Shown here: positions 51,625 through 60,732 of the stretch, one piece after another
How the letters are laid out: each line of letters begins with the position of its first letter
How positions within the stretch are numbered: the first letter of the stretch is position 1
Source of the DNA: Oscillospiraceae bacterium
GTDB lineage: Bacteria; Bacillota; Clostridia; Oscillospirales; Ruminococcaceae
DNA length: 64,000 nucleotides
Direction: 5' to 3'
Assembly (NCBI GenBank): GCA_015067315.1
Contig: SVMR01000001.1
Location: 87,292-151,291 of the forward strand
Made by a program: the position numbers and the translations under genes
The notes under the pieces: generated by a model
The model's database searches: none
Seen by the model: only the letters and a program-made list of their open reading frames with translations
Told to the model about the DNA's origin: nothing

Positions 51625-52644
51625 ATGGAAATTTTTAAAGAGCCTTTCGGAAAACTTTCCGACGGAGCGGAAGTTTCCCGCTGGGTTTTGATAAACGAAA
51701 AAGGTCTTGCCGCAAAAATCCTTGATTACGGCGCAACGATCCAATCCTTAATCGTTCCGGACAAAAACGGAAATCCCGTTGACGTTGTCCTCGGACATGA
51801 TACCATTGAAGAATACGTCGCAGGCGACTGCTATCTCGGCGCAACAATCGGCAGAGTCGGAAACCGCATCGGGGAAGGAAAATTTGAACTGAACGGCGAA
51901 AAATACGAACTTTTTGTCAACAACGGCCCGAATCACCTCCACGGCGGAAAAAAAGGTTTTGACAGCTTTATCTGGGAAGCGGAACGGGAAGGGGATTTTG
52001 TTGTTTTCAAAAGAATTTCCCCGGACGGCGAGGAAGGCTATCCCGGAAATCTTGAAGTTTCCGTAAAAATGGGCTGGAAGGAAAACAGCTTCACCATCGA
52101 ATACGAGGCAAAAACCGATAAGGATACCGTCATCAACCTCACAAACCACAGCTATTTCAACCTCAACGGCGCAGGAAGCGGCGATATCCACAGCCATACC
52201 CTTGAAATCAACGCGGAAAAATATACCGTCTGCGACGAAAACTGCCTTCCTACCGGCGAACTCGCTTCCGTTTCCGGAACCGCAATGGATTTTCGCACCC
52301 CCAAACTTATCGGAAAAGATATCGAAAACGATGAACCCTGCGTAAAACTTTCCCGCGGTTACGATTCCACCTTCGTAATAAGCGGACATCCCTTCGCAAA
52401 AGCAACCGGAGATTTAAGTGGAATCACCCTTGTTGCCGATACCGACCAACCGGGCGTTCAGCTTTATACCGCAAACTTCCTTACCGACAGCCGCGGAAAA
52501 GGCGGACTTGAATGCGGTTTAAGAAGCGCATTCTGCCTTGAAACCCAGCATTTTCCGGACAGCATCCACCATCCGGAATGGCCTTCCGTAATCCTTCGGA
52601 AAGGCGAAATCTTCAAAAGCTTCACAAGCTATACTTTTGTTTAA
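51625..52644 (+). CDS. galM: Aldose 1-epimerase (galactose mutarotase)
   Basis: A 339-residue beta-sandwich enzyme. Substrate and catalytic residues are in NGPNHLHGG (His), INLTNHSYFNLNG (catalytic His) and the C-terminal FCLETQHFPDSIHHP with the catalytic Glu. It interconverts alpha and beta anomers of galactose or glucose, supplying the alpha form used by GalK. No signal peptide, so cytosolic. It lies 95 bp after galE with a small hairpin between, and is closed by a strong terminator. Confidence 0.94.
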   Translation: MEIFKEPFGKLSDGAEVSRWVLINEKGLAAKILDYGATIQSLIVPDKNGNPVDVVLGHDTIEEYVAGDCYLGATIGRVGNRIGEGKFELNGEKYELFVNNGPNHLHGGKKGFDSFIWEAEREGDFVVFKRISPDGEEGYPGNLEVSVKMGWKENSFTIEYEAKTDKDTVINLTNHSYFNLNGAGSGDIHSHTLEINAEKYTVCDENCLPTGELASVSGTAMDFRTPKLIGKDIENDEPCVKLSRGYDSTFVISGHPFAKATGDLSGITLVADTDQPGVQLYTANFLTDSRGKGGLECGLRSAFCLETQHFPDSIHHPEWPSVILRKGEIFKSFTSYTFV

Positions 52645-52681
52645 TATTATTGACCGGAAGAAAAATCCCGGTTTTCTCAAC

Positions 52682-52723
52682 AAAAAAAGACTGCCGTTTT
52701 TAAAAAAACGGCAGTCTTTTTTT
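52682..52723. terminator. Bidirectional terminator after galM
   Basis: AAAAAAAGACTGCCG / CGGCAGTCTTTTTTT with an A/T-rich loop. It serves the gal genes on the plus strand and the histidine kinase gene on the minus strand. Confidence 0.92.
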
Positions 52724-52738
52724 CTTTTTTTAAGCGTT

Positions 52739-53941
52739 TTATATTGGAATCTGCACAAAAAAGGTGTTTTCGTTTTCCCTGCTTTCCGCCCAGATTTTTC
52801 CTTTATGTTCCTTAACAATGCTTTCCGCGATTGAAAGACCGAGACCGTAGCCTTCGCCGCCGGTTCTCGCTTCGTCAACCCGGTAAAATCTTTTGAAGAT
52901 GTTTTTGAGGTTTTCTTTTGAGATATGCTCGCCTTCGCTTTTTACCGAAAGAACGCAGTGTTTTTCCTTTTTTATCAGTTCAACCCGGACCGCCGTGTTC
53001 TCAAAAGAATATTTATTCGCGTTGTCAAGAAGAATTTCAACCGTCTGTTTAAGATAATCCCCGCTTCCGCAGATATTTATATCCTTATCAAGCCGGTAAT
53101 AAAGGTTCTTTCCGCTTTCAAAATAAACCGGCTCGAAAGGAAGAATGGATTCATAAACAAGGTCGCTGAAATTAATCCTTTCGAAAACCATTTTTGAAGT
53201 TCCGTTGTCCGCCCTTGCAAGGTCAAGAAGATTTTCAACAAGCCCTCTCATGCGCTTTGACATGGAATAGATGTTGTCCGAAAGACGGTTCCTTTCTGTT
53301 TCGGAACAGTCTTCGCTTTGCAGAAGTTCCGCGTTGGTAAGAATAACCGTAAGGGGCGTTTTAAGTTCATGGGAGGCATCCGCAACAAACTGCTTTTGCT
53401 GTTTCCAGGCGGTTTCGACCGGTTTTATTGCCCAGCGGGCAAGAAGGATGCTTATTCCGAAGAAAACCCCGAAGCCGATTATCCCGATAACCGCGCAGGT
53501 TTTTGCAAGATTTATTATGGTCGCCCGTTCCGAAGAAATATCCGCAAAAACAATGGTTGTTCCGCTTGGATTTTCCTCTTTCAGGAACCGAAGGTCATAG
53601 CTTTTTATCGTTCCGGTTTTCTCGTCGGAATAAAAAGCCGTGTTGACTATCTCTTCAAGCATCGCTCTGTCCGAAAGGTCGAAAAAGCTTCCGCCGTCGG
53701 CGGAAACTATTCCGTTTTTATCTATTTTTACAGAAAAAAACGGAATTCTTGTTTCTTCCGGAAGTTCGCCCGGTCTTCCGGGCAAAAAGCTGTTTTTCGC
53801 CGCAATCTGCATAAAAGCAATGCTTTCCCTTTCAAGATTCGCGGAAGTTGTTGTTACTATCATTCCGAAGATTACGAAAAGCATCGCCGAAATGATAGTC
53901 ATATTTATACAGATGAATTTTATTTTAAGCTTTTTGATCAT
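52739..53941 (-). CDS. Sensor histidine kinase
   Basis: A 400-residue membrane kinase. Two transmembrane helices (about 9-32 and 148-168) flank an extracellular sensor of about 115 residues. The HisKA box is FVADASHELKTPL with His191. The ATPase domain shows the N-box LLDNANKYS and the G-boxes GEGYGLGLSIAESIV. There is no clear HAMP domain between the second helix and HisKA. Its start overlaps the response regulator gene by 17 bp, so the pair is co-translated. The divergent VTC/DUF4956/CotH genes are the likely but unproven targets. Confidence 0.92.
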   Translation of the reverse strand: MIKKLKIKFICINMTIISAMLFVIFGMIVTTTSANLERESIAFMQIAAKNSFLPGRPGELPEETRIPFFSVKIDKNGIVSADGGSFFDLSDRAMLEEIVNTAFYSDEKTGTIKSYDLRFLKEENPSGTTIVFADISSERATIINLAKTCAVIGIIGFGVFFGISILLARWAIKPVETAWKQQKQFVADASHELKTPLTVILTNAELLQSEDCSETERNRLSDNIYSMSKRMRGLVENLLDLARADNGTSKMVFERINFSDLVYESILPFEPVYFESGKNLYYRLDKDINICGSGDYLKQTVEILLDNANKYSFENTAVRVELIKKEKHCVLSVKSEGEHISKENLKNIFKRFYRVDEARTGGEGYGLGLSIAESIVKEHKGKIWAESRENENTFFVQIPI

Positions 53942-54608
53942 CTTCTGCCTCCAGATGGTAACCGAGCCTTCTTATGGATTCGATTTTTATGTTGGAACCG
54001 ATGTTTGCAAGCTTTTTCCGAAGAAAACCGACATATACCTCAACGTGGTTTTCAACGGCGTTGGAATCATATCCCCAAACTTTCGCAAGAATGGCTTCTT
54101 TTGAAAGGTTGCGGTTTTTTGCCTGGAAAAGCGCGCGCATAACGTCAAATTCCCTTGCGGAAAGCCGGATTTCCCTTCCGCCGCAAATAAGCATCGAGGA
54201 AGATAAATCAAGAACCGTGTTCCCGAAAACCATTTCGTCAACCTGTCCGCCCTGGCGGCGCAAAAGAGCGTTTATGCAGGCAAGCAGTTCCCTTGAATCA
54301 AAAGGTTTTGTAAGGTAATAATCCGCCCCGGCGTTAAGCCCTTCGATTCTGTCCTCAAGGGAGGATTTTGCGGTAAGCATAAGAATCGGCGTTGAACAGC
54401 GGTTTTTGCGCACTGTTCTTGCAACTTCATAACCGTTCATCTTCGGCATCATAACGTCGAGGATCAAAAGATCGTAAACCCCGAGCTCCGCATAATCTTT
54501 TCCCGTTTCGCCGTCATAAACCGCTTCCGCATCAAAGCCTTTTGATTCAAGAAGGGATTTTATCGAATCCGCAAGAATTTTTTCGTCTTCTATAATAAGG
54601 ATTTTCAT
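53925..54608 (-). CDS. OmpR-family response regulator
   Basis: A 227-residue regulator. The receiver domain has acidic pocket Glu7-Asp8, phospho-acceptor Asp51 in LLILDVMMPKMNG, MLTAKSS and a conserved Lys in YYLTKPFD. A winged-helix output domain (about 128-222) has REFDVMRALFQ and VEVYVGFLRKKL. The RBS is CGGAGG. A TATAAT box lies at 54643-54638 on the minus strand. It is first in the unit, followed by the kinase. Confidence 0.94.
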   Translation of the reverse strand: MKILIIEDEKILADSIKSLLESKGFDAEAVYDGETGKDYAELGVYDLLILDVMMPKMNGYEVARTVRKNRCSTPILMLTAKSSLEDRIEGLNAGADYYLTKPFDSRELLACINALLRRQGGQVDEMVFGNTVLDLSSSMLICGGREIRLSAREFDVMRALFQAKNRNLSKEAILAKVWGYDSNAVENHVEVYVGFLRKKLANIGSNIKIESIRRLGYHLEAEDDQKA

Positions 54609-54784
54609 TCTGTTTCCTCCGATTAAAGTTCTTTTTCATTATAATAACCTTTTCCGCTTAAATAAAGCTGAAAAAGAGAATGTTCACAATCATTTAACAG
54701 TTCCGGACTTTTTATTTCAGCAAAGGTTAAGTTTTTGATGATAGAATCTGGATGAAACAAAAAAGCGAAAGGGAGTGAACAAAA

Positions 54785-55462
54785 ATAGCTTCGAAATTCA
54801 GACACGAATGGAAACATGAAATAAACTATTCGGATATGCTTATCCTCCGCCAAAGGCTTTCCGCGGTTATGCAAAGGGACGAAAACGCGAAGGACGGAAA
54901 ATATTTTATCCGAAGCCTTTATTTCGATAATATTGAAGATAAGGCCTTGCTTGAAAAGCTTAACGGAGTAAGCAAAAGAGAAAAATTCAGGATAAGAATT
55001 TATAACCATGACAAATCCCTTATAAAACTTGAAAAGAAAAGCAAGATAAACGGTCTTTGCCTTAAAGAAATCGAATGGCTTTCCGCCGAAGAAACGAAAA
55101 AAATCATTGCGGGAGAAACGGATTTTATCTCCTTTTCCGAAAAGCCTCTTCTCCGTGAACTGGGATACAAAATGAAAACCGAAGGTCTTCTTCCGAAAAC
55201 CGTTGTCGATTACACAAGGGAAGCCTTTGTCTTCCCCGCCGGCAACGTAAGGGTGACTCTTGATTACGATATCCGTACCGGAATAAACAAAACGGATATT
55301 CTCGACCCGAATCTTCCGACAGTTCCCGCGGGAACCGCGCCCATCATTCTTGAAGTCAAATGGGACGAATTTCTTCCGGATATAATCCGGGATATTATCC
55401 AGCTTGAAAGCCGCCGAAGCGCCGCTTTTTCAAAATACGCCGCCTGCAGAATCTACGGCTGA
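54785..55462 (+). CDS. VTC-domain (polyphosphate-polymerase-like) protein with AUA start
   Basis: A 225-residue VTC-domain protein. Starting at ATA (54785) the N-terminus reads xASKFRHEWKHEINYSD, exactly where VTC domains have 'RHExK..I'. SLYFDNIEDKALLEKLNG, KFRIRIYN, LEKKSKINGLCLKE and IILEVKWDEFLPD supply the tunnel's basic and acidic residues. GGGAG lies 9 bases before the ATA. The first in-frame ATG (54836) would remove the conserved RHE/K strand and has no ribosome site, so it is rejected. The reading frame is closed by TGA at 54776, leaving no ATG, GTG or TTG upstream. VTC domains make polyphosphate in yeast; in bacteria the role is less certain. It is followed by the DUF4956 gene. Confidence 0.78.
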   Translation: MASKFRHEWKHEINYSDMLILRQRLSAVMQRDENAKDGKYFIRSLYFDNIEDKALLEKLNGVSKREKFRIRIYNHDKSLIKLEKKSKINGLCLKEIEWLSAEETKKIIAGETDFISFSEKPLLRELGYKMKTEGLLPKTVVDYTREAFVFPAGNVRVTLDYDIRTGINKTDILDPNLPTVPAGTAPIILEVKWDEFLPDIIRDIIQLESRRSAAFSKYAACRIYG

Positions 55463-55486
55463 TATAAAAGAAAGGAATTTTTTATT

Positions 55487-56158
55487 ATGACTTTTAACGA
55501 TATTTTTAAATCCAGCTTCCTTGAAAACGTTTCAAGCGTAAGCATTTTCGATATGGTAATCGCCCTTGCCCTCGCTTTCGGAATCGGTCTTTTTATTTTC
55601 CTTGTTTATAAAAAGACTTTTTCCGGCGTTATGTATTCCTCAAGCTTCGGCGTTTCCCTTGTTGCCCTCACCATGATAACAACTCTTGTTATTCTTGCCG
55701 TAACAAGCAACGTCGTTCTTTCCCTCGGTATGGTCGGCGCCCTTTCAATCGTCCGTTTCCGCACCGCAATCAAGGAACCCCTTGATATAGCCTTCCTTTT
55801 CTGGTCAATCGCCGTAGGCATTGTTCTTGCCGCGGGAATGATTCCCCTTGCGGTTTTCGGAAGCGCTGCAATCGGCGTTATCCTCCTTGTTTTCGTAAAC
55901 AAAAAATCCCACGCAAACCCCTATATAATCGTGATCCGCTGCAATGGCGCCGCAACCGAAATGCACGCAAAGGATTTTATTGAAAGAAACGTAAACCGCT
56001 GTGTGATCAAAAGCAAAACCGTTCAGAAAGATTCCGTGGAGGTGAATATGGAAGTCCGCCTCAAGGACGAAAACACAGGTTTTATCAACGCCCTTGCTGA
56101 AATGCCCGGAATCCAAAGCGCCGTTCTCGTAAGCTATAACGGCGACTATATGGGATAA
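55487..56158 (+). CDS. DUF4956 membrane protein
   Basis: A 223-residue protein with about four transmembrane helices in the first 140 residues. It has the DUF4956 landmark GMVGALSIVRFRTAIKEP followed by DIAFLFWSIAVGIV, and a cytoplasmic alpha/beta domain of about 80 residues at the C-terminus (PYIIVIRCNG to SYNGDYMG). The RBS is AAAGGAA. The family has no known function but regularly sits between VTC-domain and CotH-kinase genes, as here. A shared role in modifying surface proteins or in polyphosphate handling is an inference from this context. Confidence 0.9.
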   Translation: MTFNDIFKSSFLENVSSVSIFDMVIALALAFGIGLFIFLVYKKTFSGVMYSSSFGVSLVALTMITTLVILAVTSNVVLSLGMVGALSIVRFRTAIKEPLDIAFLFWSIAVGIVLAAGMIPLAVFGSAAIGVILLVFVNKKSHANPYIIVIRCNGAATEMHAKDFIERNVNRCVIKSKTVQKDSVEVNMEVRLKDENTGFINALAEMPGIQSAVLVSYNGDYMG

Positions 56159-56167
56159 GGTGTTCCT

Positions 56168-57976
56168 ATGTCAACTGATAAAAATATCGATCGCATCTGC
56201 ATAATCGCCCTTGCGCTTTGCATCATAATCTCCGCGTTTTTTTCAGGCGGCAACGTTTTCGGAATAACCCGGGCGGAAAAAGTTATGGGATACGAATCGA
56301 AGCTTTTCGATACTTCAAAAGTTCATACCGTTGATATTGAAATGGAAGATTGGGATTCCTTCATCGAAACCGCCGAAAACGAGGAATATTCCGTCTGCAA
56401 CGTAACCATAGACGGCGAAACAATCAAAAACGTCGGAATCCGCGGAAAGGGAAACACCTCCCTTTCAAGCGTTTCTTCCATGGGAAGCCGGCGTTACAGC
56501 TTCAAAATCGAATTTGACCAATATGACAGCACTTCCACCTATCACGGACTTGATAAGCTTAGCCTCAACAACCTCATCCAGGACACGACCTATATGAAGG
56601 ATTACCTCACCTATCAGATGATGAACGCATTCGGAGTTTCCGCTCCCCTTTGCAGCTTCGTCTATATTACGGTAAACGGCGAGGATTGGGGACTTTATCT
56701 TGCTGTGGAGGGTGTTGAAGAATCCTTCCTCCAACGCAATTACGGAAACGATTACGGCGAACTTTATAAACCGGACAGCCTCAGCTTCGGCGGCGGAAGA
56801 GGAAACGGAAAAGATTTTGATATGGATGAATTTTCCGAAAACTTTAATTCCGAAGATTTTTCTTCTTCCAAAGCCCCGGAAACCTCTTCCGGTGAAAATT
56901 CCGGAAACAGCGAAATTCCTTCCGGCGAAGATTTTTCCGGTTTCGGCGGCTTCGGGAACATGACTCCCCCTGATATGCAGGGCGGCTTCGGCGGATTCGG
57001 AATGGGTTCCGAAGACGTAAAGCTTCAGTATATCTACGATGACCCGGAAAGCTATCCGAACATTTTCGACAGCGCAAAAACCGACATTACAAAAGCCGAC
57101 AAAACAAGGCTTATTGATTCTCTTGAAACTTTGAGCACCGGAGAAAACATCGAACAGGCAGTGGATATTGATTCCGTTCTCAGATATTTCGTCGTTCATA
57201 ACTATGTTGTCAACAGCGACAGCTACACCGGTTCAATGGTTCATAACTATTATCTTTATGAAGAAGACGGTCTCCTTTCGATGATCCCCTGGGATTACAA
57301 CCTCGCCTTCGGAACATTTATGGGCGGAAGCGCGGATTCTTCCGTTAACGACCCCATTGATTCTCCCCTTTCCGTTTCCGGAAACGGCGAAAGACCCATG
57401 GCGGACTGGATTTTCCAAAACGAAGAATACACCGAACTTTATCATCAGTATTTTTCCGAATTCCTCGAAACCGTTGACATCCAAAAGATAATCGAAGACG
57501 CCGAAGCGCTTATCGCTCCCTATGTTGAAAAAGATCCGACCAAATTCTATACCTTTGAAGAATTTGAAAAAGGCGTTTCCACCCTTAAAGAATTCTGCAA
57601 ATTGAGAACGGAGAGTATAGAAAGCCAGCTTTTATACGGAGAGGATTTTGTTTCCGTTGATGCTTCTCACATCAGCACCTCCGATATGGGTTCCATGGGC
57701 GGCTTTGATAAAGCATCCGGCGGCGGCAACCGCTTTAACAATAATGAAAGCACCACCGAAAACCCTGCTTCTTCTTCCAAACCTTCCTCGCCGCCGGATG
57801 CGGATTCCGGCGGAGAATTCACCATTGATATCGGCGGAAACAGAGCGGAATCTTTCGGCGAAAGACCTTCGCAGAACATGAACGGAAGTTTTTCTTCCGT
57901 CGGAATCCTTCTTATTGCTGTTTCGGTTTTTGTCCTTATCGGCGCAATAATTTTTGCAAAACTTTTCAAAAGATAA
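56168..57976 (+). CDS. CotH-family protein kinase, membrane-anchored
   Basis: A 602-residue protein. An N-terminal membrane/signal segment (about 9-31) precedes the CotH domain, with MEDWDSFIE, GIRGKGNTSLSS (glycine-rich ATP-contact region), KLSLNNLIQD and the catalytic MIPWDYNLAFG. A Gly/Ser-rich insertion (about 205-280, SFGGGRGNGKDF through GGFGGFGMG) interrupts the kinase fold. The C-terminal 90 residues are a Ser/Pro/Asn linker and one transmembrane helix (VGILLIAVSVFVLIGAII) before a short basic tail. CotH proteins phosphorylate secreted proteins; here it is tethered outside the cell. Its target is unknown, though the surface locus in this window supplies candidates. Confidence 0.9.
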   Translation: MSTDKNIDRICIIALALCIIISAFFSGGNVFGITRAEKVMGYESKLFDTSKVHTVDIEMEDWDSFIETAENEEYSVCNVTIDGETIKNVGIRGKGNTSLSSVSSMGSRRYSFKIEFDQYDSTSTYHGLDKLSLNNLIQDTTYMKDYLTYQMMNAFGVSAPLCSFVYITVNGEDWGLYLAVEGVEESFLQRNYGNDYGELYKPDSLSFGGGRGNGKDFDMDEFSENFNSEDFSSSKAPETSSGENSGNSEIPSGEDFSGFGGFGNMTPPDMQGGFGGFGMGSEDVKLQYIYDDPESYPNIFDSAKTDITKADKTRLIDSLETLSTGENIEQAVDIDSVLRYFVVHNYVVNSDSYTGSMVHNYYLYEEDGLLSMIPWDYNLAFGTFMGGSADSSVNDPIDSPLSVSGNGERPMADWIFQNEEYTELYHQYFSEFLETVDIQKIIEDAEALIAPYVEKDPTKFYTFEEFEKGVSTLKEFCKLRTESIESQLLYGEDFVSVDASHISTSDMGSMGGFDKASGGGNRFNNNESTTENPASSSKPSSPPDADSGGEFTIDIGGNRAESFGERPSQNMNGSFSSVGILLIAVSVFVLIGAIIFAKLFKR

Positions 57977-58008
57977 AACAACCGTTTTTCATAATAATCC
58001 TCTTCAAG

Positions 58009-58045
58009 AAAAAACAGCACCGCGAACAAAAGCGGCGCTGTTTTT
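58009..58045 (+). terminator. Terminator of the VTC-DUF4956-CotH unit
   Basis: AAAAACAGC-A-CCGC / GCGG-C-GCTGTTTTT with one mismatch and an 8-base loop, followed by a T-rich run. Confidence 0.85.
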
Positions 58046-58061
58046 CTTTTTGCAAAAACCC

Positions 58062-58090
58062 TTGACATCCATTATACAGCTGTGTATAAT
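58062..58090 (+). promoter_or_regulatory. Promoter of the blaI-like gene with embedded operator
   Basis: TTGACA (58062-58067), 17-bp spacer, TATAAT (58085-58090), a consensus promoter. The perfect palindrome ATTATACAGCTGTGTATAAT (58071-58090) covers spacer and -10, typical of a BlaI/MecI autoregulatory operator. Confidence 0.9.
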
Positions 58091-58104
58091 GAAATCAGAA
58101 TCAC

Positions 58105-58118
58105 TATACAACTGTATA
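58105..58118 (+). promoter_or_regulatory. Second BlaI-type operator
   Basis: TATACAACTGTATA, a perfect palindrome with the same TATACA half-sites as the operator in the promoter, just downstream of the expected transcription start. Confidence 0.75.
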
Positions 58119-58143
58119 ACACCGCATACAGGAGGAAAACATC

Positions 58144-58527
58144 ATGGCAAAAAGCACAAGACTCGGCGACGGCGAACTTGAAGTAATGCAGGCAATCTGG
58201 GAAGCAAAGGAACCGGTTTCCGCCGGAAGCATTCTTGAAAAAGTTAAGAAAAAACGCACCTGGGGACTTTCAACCCTTATGACAGTCCTCGGAAGGCTTA
58301 TTGAAAAAGGCTATCTTTCCGTTGATAAAACAAGCGGAAACAATATCTATTCTCCCGTAATTTCCGAAAAGGATTATAAAAATAAGGAAGGCTGCTCCTT
58401 CCTTGAAAAAGTTTACGGAAACTCCCTTTCCGCCTTTGTCACCTCCCTTTATGACGGCGGAAATATCAAAAACGAGGAACTGGAGGAGCTTCAGAAATTT
58501 ATTGAAAGCGCAAAAAAGGAGGTTTAA
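58144..58527 (+). CDS. BlaI/MecI-family transcriptional repressor
   Basis: A 127-residue winged-helix repressor. LGDGELEVMQAIWEAKEPVS opens the fold, and WGLSTLMTVLGRLIEKGYL is the recognition and wing region. The C-terminal dimerisation helix contains the kind of segment cleaved after BlaR1/MecR1 signalling. The RBS is AGGAGG. It should bind the two TATACA palindromes upstream and so control itself, the M56 peptidase gene 3 bp downstream and probably the FtsX-type transporter. Confidence 0.94.
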   Translation: MAKSTRLGDGELEVMQAIWEAKEPVSAGSILEKVKKKRTWGLSTLMTVLGRLIEKGYLSVDKTSGNNIYSPVISEKDYKNKEGCSFLEKVYGNSLSAFVTSLYDGGNIKNEELEELQKFIESAKKEV

Positions 58528-58530
58528 GCG

Positions 58531-60702
58531 GTGAAGGAACTTTTTCTCGATTTTCTCGAAGTTTCCGCTTCAATGGCGATCGTAATTGCCGTTATCGCTC
58601 TTTTTTCTTCGCTTATTGATAAAAAATTCAGCGCAAAATGGAAATATTGGGTCTGGCTTTTCATTGCGGTAAGGCTTCTTGTTCCCTACAGCCCGGATTT
58701 TGATTTTGCGGCGAAAAAAACGGAAATTTCCGTACCGGATAAGGTTGTTTACTATAATTCGGAATATGTTACGGGAGAACCCGTTCCAAGCGAACCCGCG
58801 GTTGTTGTAACTCCTTCCGGTCCCGCTTCCGTAATGACCTCGCCGGATTCCCTTACAGTAAAGGAAACAAGAAGAACCGTCCTCGATGTTTTCGGAATAA
58901 CCTGGGCGGCGGGAAGCGGATTTTTTGTGATATGGTATATCGGCGGATATTTTTATTTTAAAAACAAACAGCTCAGGAATTCCTGTCCCGCAAGCGGCAA
59001 AGCAAAAAAATCCGTGCTCAAAATAAAAAACGAACTGGGAATAAAGAACGATTTCGATGCTCTCGTTTCCGAAAACGTAACAAGTCCGATGGTTATGGGC
59101 TTCATAAATCCAAAGGTGATTCTTCCTGCGGAAGATTTTGAGCAGGAGGAACTTTATCTCATTCTCCGGCACGAACTCACCCATTACAAACGCCGTGATA
59201 CGCTTTATAAAGCGCTTTTATTGCTTGTTAACGCGCTCCATTGGTTCAATCCGATGGTATGGATAATGAGGAATATTGCCGCAACCGACCTTGAACTTTC
59301 CTGCGATTCTTCCGTAATCGGTGAAACGAGCATGGAATCCCGAATCAAATACAGCGAAACGATTCTTGCCTGCGTCCATAAGGAAAAAACCGCCTGCACC
59401 GTCTTTTCGACCCATTTTTACGGCGGCGCAAAAACCCTTAAAAAACGCTTCAAAAATATTTTGAGCACCGAAAAACGCAAGAGCGGTTTCGTCACTTTTA
59501 TCGCCGTGCTCATGCTCGCCGCCGTAAGCGGAAGCCTTATCGCCTGCACCGCGGTTTATAACGAACCCACCGAAAGCGAAATCCGGGAACTGCTCCAAAA
59601 AGCGGATTCCGTCTGTCAGCGGAACGATTACAGCCTTTTTGAAACAAAAAACAATCCCGTGATTTTCCATGAGGAAAACGCCTATATACTCATTGAAAAT
59701 TACGATTCCGTTGTTGGCAAAATCTTCACCGAAAACGCCGCCGAAAAAATCGAAACCGCCGGAACGGAAGAAGGTCTTCCGCTTTATCTCAACCGGGACG
59801 GAAAGATATATAAACTCCGGGGAACAAACCCGAATTTTATAAGGGCGGAAAGTTTTTATGATACTATTCATTGGATAAAGCTTATTTCAATCGAAGGAAA
59901 CCGCTTTACCTATGACGTCTGCCATTCCGGAAGCGGAGTTGTCACAAGAAGGACAAGAATCGTTATTGTCAACGAAAAAGGAAAATTCCTTCTTGATGAA
60001 TTCGGCAGCGGCAGAAATTACATAATAACCGAAGAAGTTTCCGGAAACCGGGCGGAAGCGGAAAACAGCAGCGGGGATAAAGAAAAGGTTTCTTCCTTCC
60101 TGAAAAATTATCCCGACCCGCTCCGGAAGATACCGAATCTTTCAACCGCATCCCCGAAAAGATTTTCTTCCGAAAACGCAAAGAACCACGAGGAGCGCGA
60201 GATCCTTGAATTTCTTTATACATATTACAGTTCCTTTGCAACCCTTGAGGAGCCGGATTTTTCCGGTTTCCTCAATGGGGGCGGGGATTTTACCGTCGCG
60301 GAGCAGGTTCTTCGCTGCAGCGCCGCAAAAAACCGCATAAACAAAACTTTCTGGACCGATTTTTCGCTTGAAACGGAAGTTCTTTCCCGAAGGGGAAAAT
60401 TCGGTCTCGGAATAGTTAGCTTCGAGATAAAATGCAGCTATTCCGCAACGGACAATTACGGAAATCCCGTTTCCGGAACGGATTATTGGGATATTGAACT
60501 TGCCTCAAAAGCATCTTCGAATCTTTCGTATATGAAGATTTTTTCTCCGGGCAAAAGTTATCCGGGCGACAGCGGATATTCCGAAACTCTTAATGAACTT
60601 ATTGAAATCGCAAACCGCTATCCGGAATACAAATGGGATTACAGAAAACTTGCGGATTATATGATTGCGGAATATTATCTCGGAATCCGCCCGACAAATT
60701 AA
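58531..60702 (+). CDS. M56 (BlaR1-like) membrane metallopeptidase with novel sensor region
   Basis: A 723-residue protein with a GTG start after AAAGGAGG. N-terminal transmembrane helices (about 12-30, 36-52 and 120-146) flank an external loop. The cytoplasmic M56 zinc peptidase has HELTH at 214-218 and a further ligand in TDLELSCDSSV. A transmembrane helix (about 325-345) is followed by about 370 extracellular residues. In BlaR1 this place is taken by a penicillin-binding domain with SxxK. Here I see no such motif but two or three alpha+beta units of unknown type. The signal sensed is therefore probably not a beta-lactam. Partner of the BlaI-like repressor directly upstream. Confidence 0.88.
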   Translation: MKELFLDFLEVSASMAIVIAVIALFSSLIDKKFSAKWKYWVWLFIAVRLLVPYSPDFDFAAKKTEISVPDKVVYYNSEYVTGEPVPSEPAVVVTPSGPASVMTSPDSLTVKETRRTVLDVFGITWAAGSGFFVIWYIGGYFYFKNKQLRNSCPASGKAKKSVLKIKNELGIKNDFDALVSENVTSPMVMGFINPKVILPAEDFEQEELYLILRHELTHYKRRDTLYKALLLLVNALHWFNPMVWIMRNIAATDLELSCDSSVIGETSMESRIKYSETILACVHKEKTACTVFSTHFYGGAKTLKKRFKNILSTEKRKSGFVTFIAVLMLAAVSGSLIACTAVYNEPTESEIRELLQKADSVCQRNDYSLFETKNNPVIFHEENAYILIENYDSVVGKIFTENAAEKIETAGTEEGLPLYLNRDGKIYKLRGTNPNFIRAESFYDTIHWIKLISIEGNRFTYDVCHSGSGVVTRRTRIVIVNEKGKFLLDEFGSGRNYIITEEVSGNRAEAENSSGDKEKVSSFLKNYPDPLRKIPNLSTASPKRFSSENAKNHEEREILEFLYTYYSSFATLEEPDFSGFLNGGGDFTVAEQVLRCSAAKNRINKTFWTDFSLETEVLSRRGKFGLGIVSFEIKCSYSATDNYGNPVSGTDYWDIELASKASSNLSYMKIFSPGKSYPGDSGYSETLNELIEIANRYPEYKWDYRKLADYMIAEYYLGIRPTN

Positions 60703-60732
60703 AAAATCCATTGCAGAAAAGAGGTTTGATAT

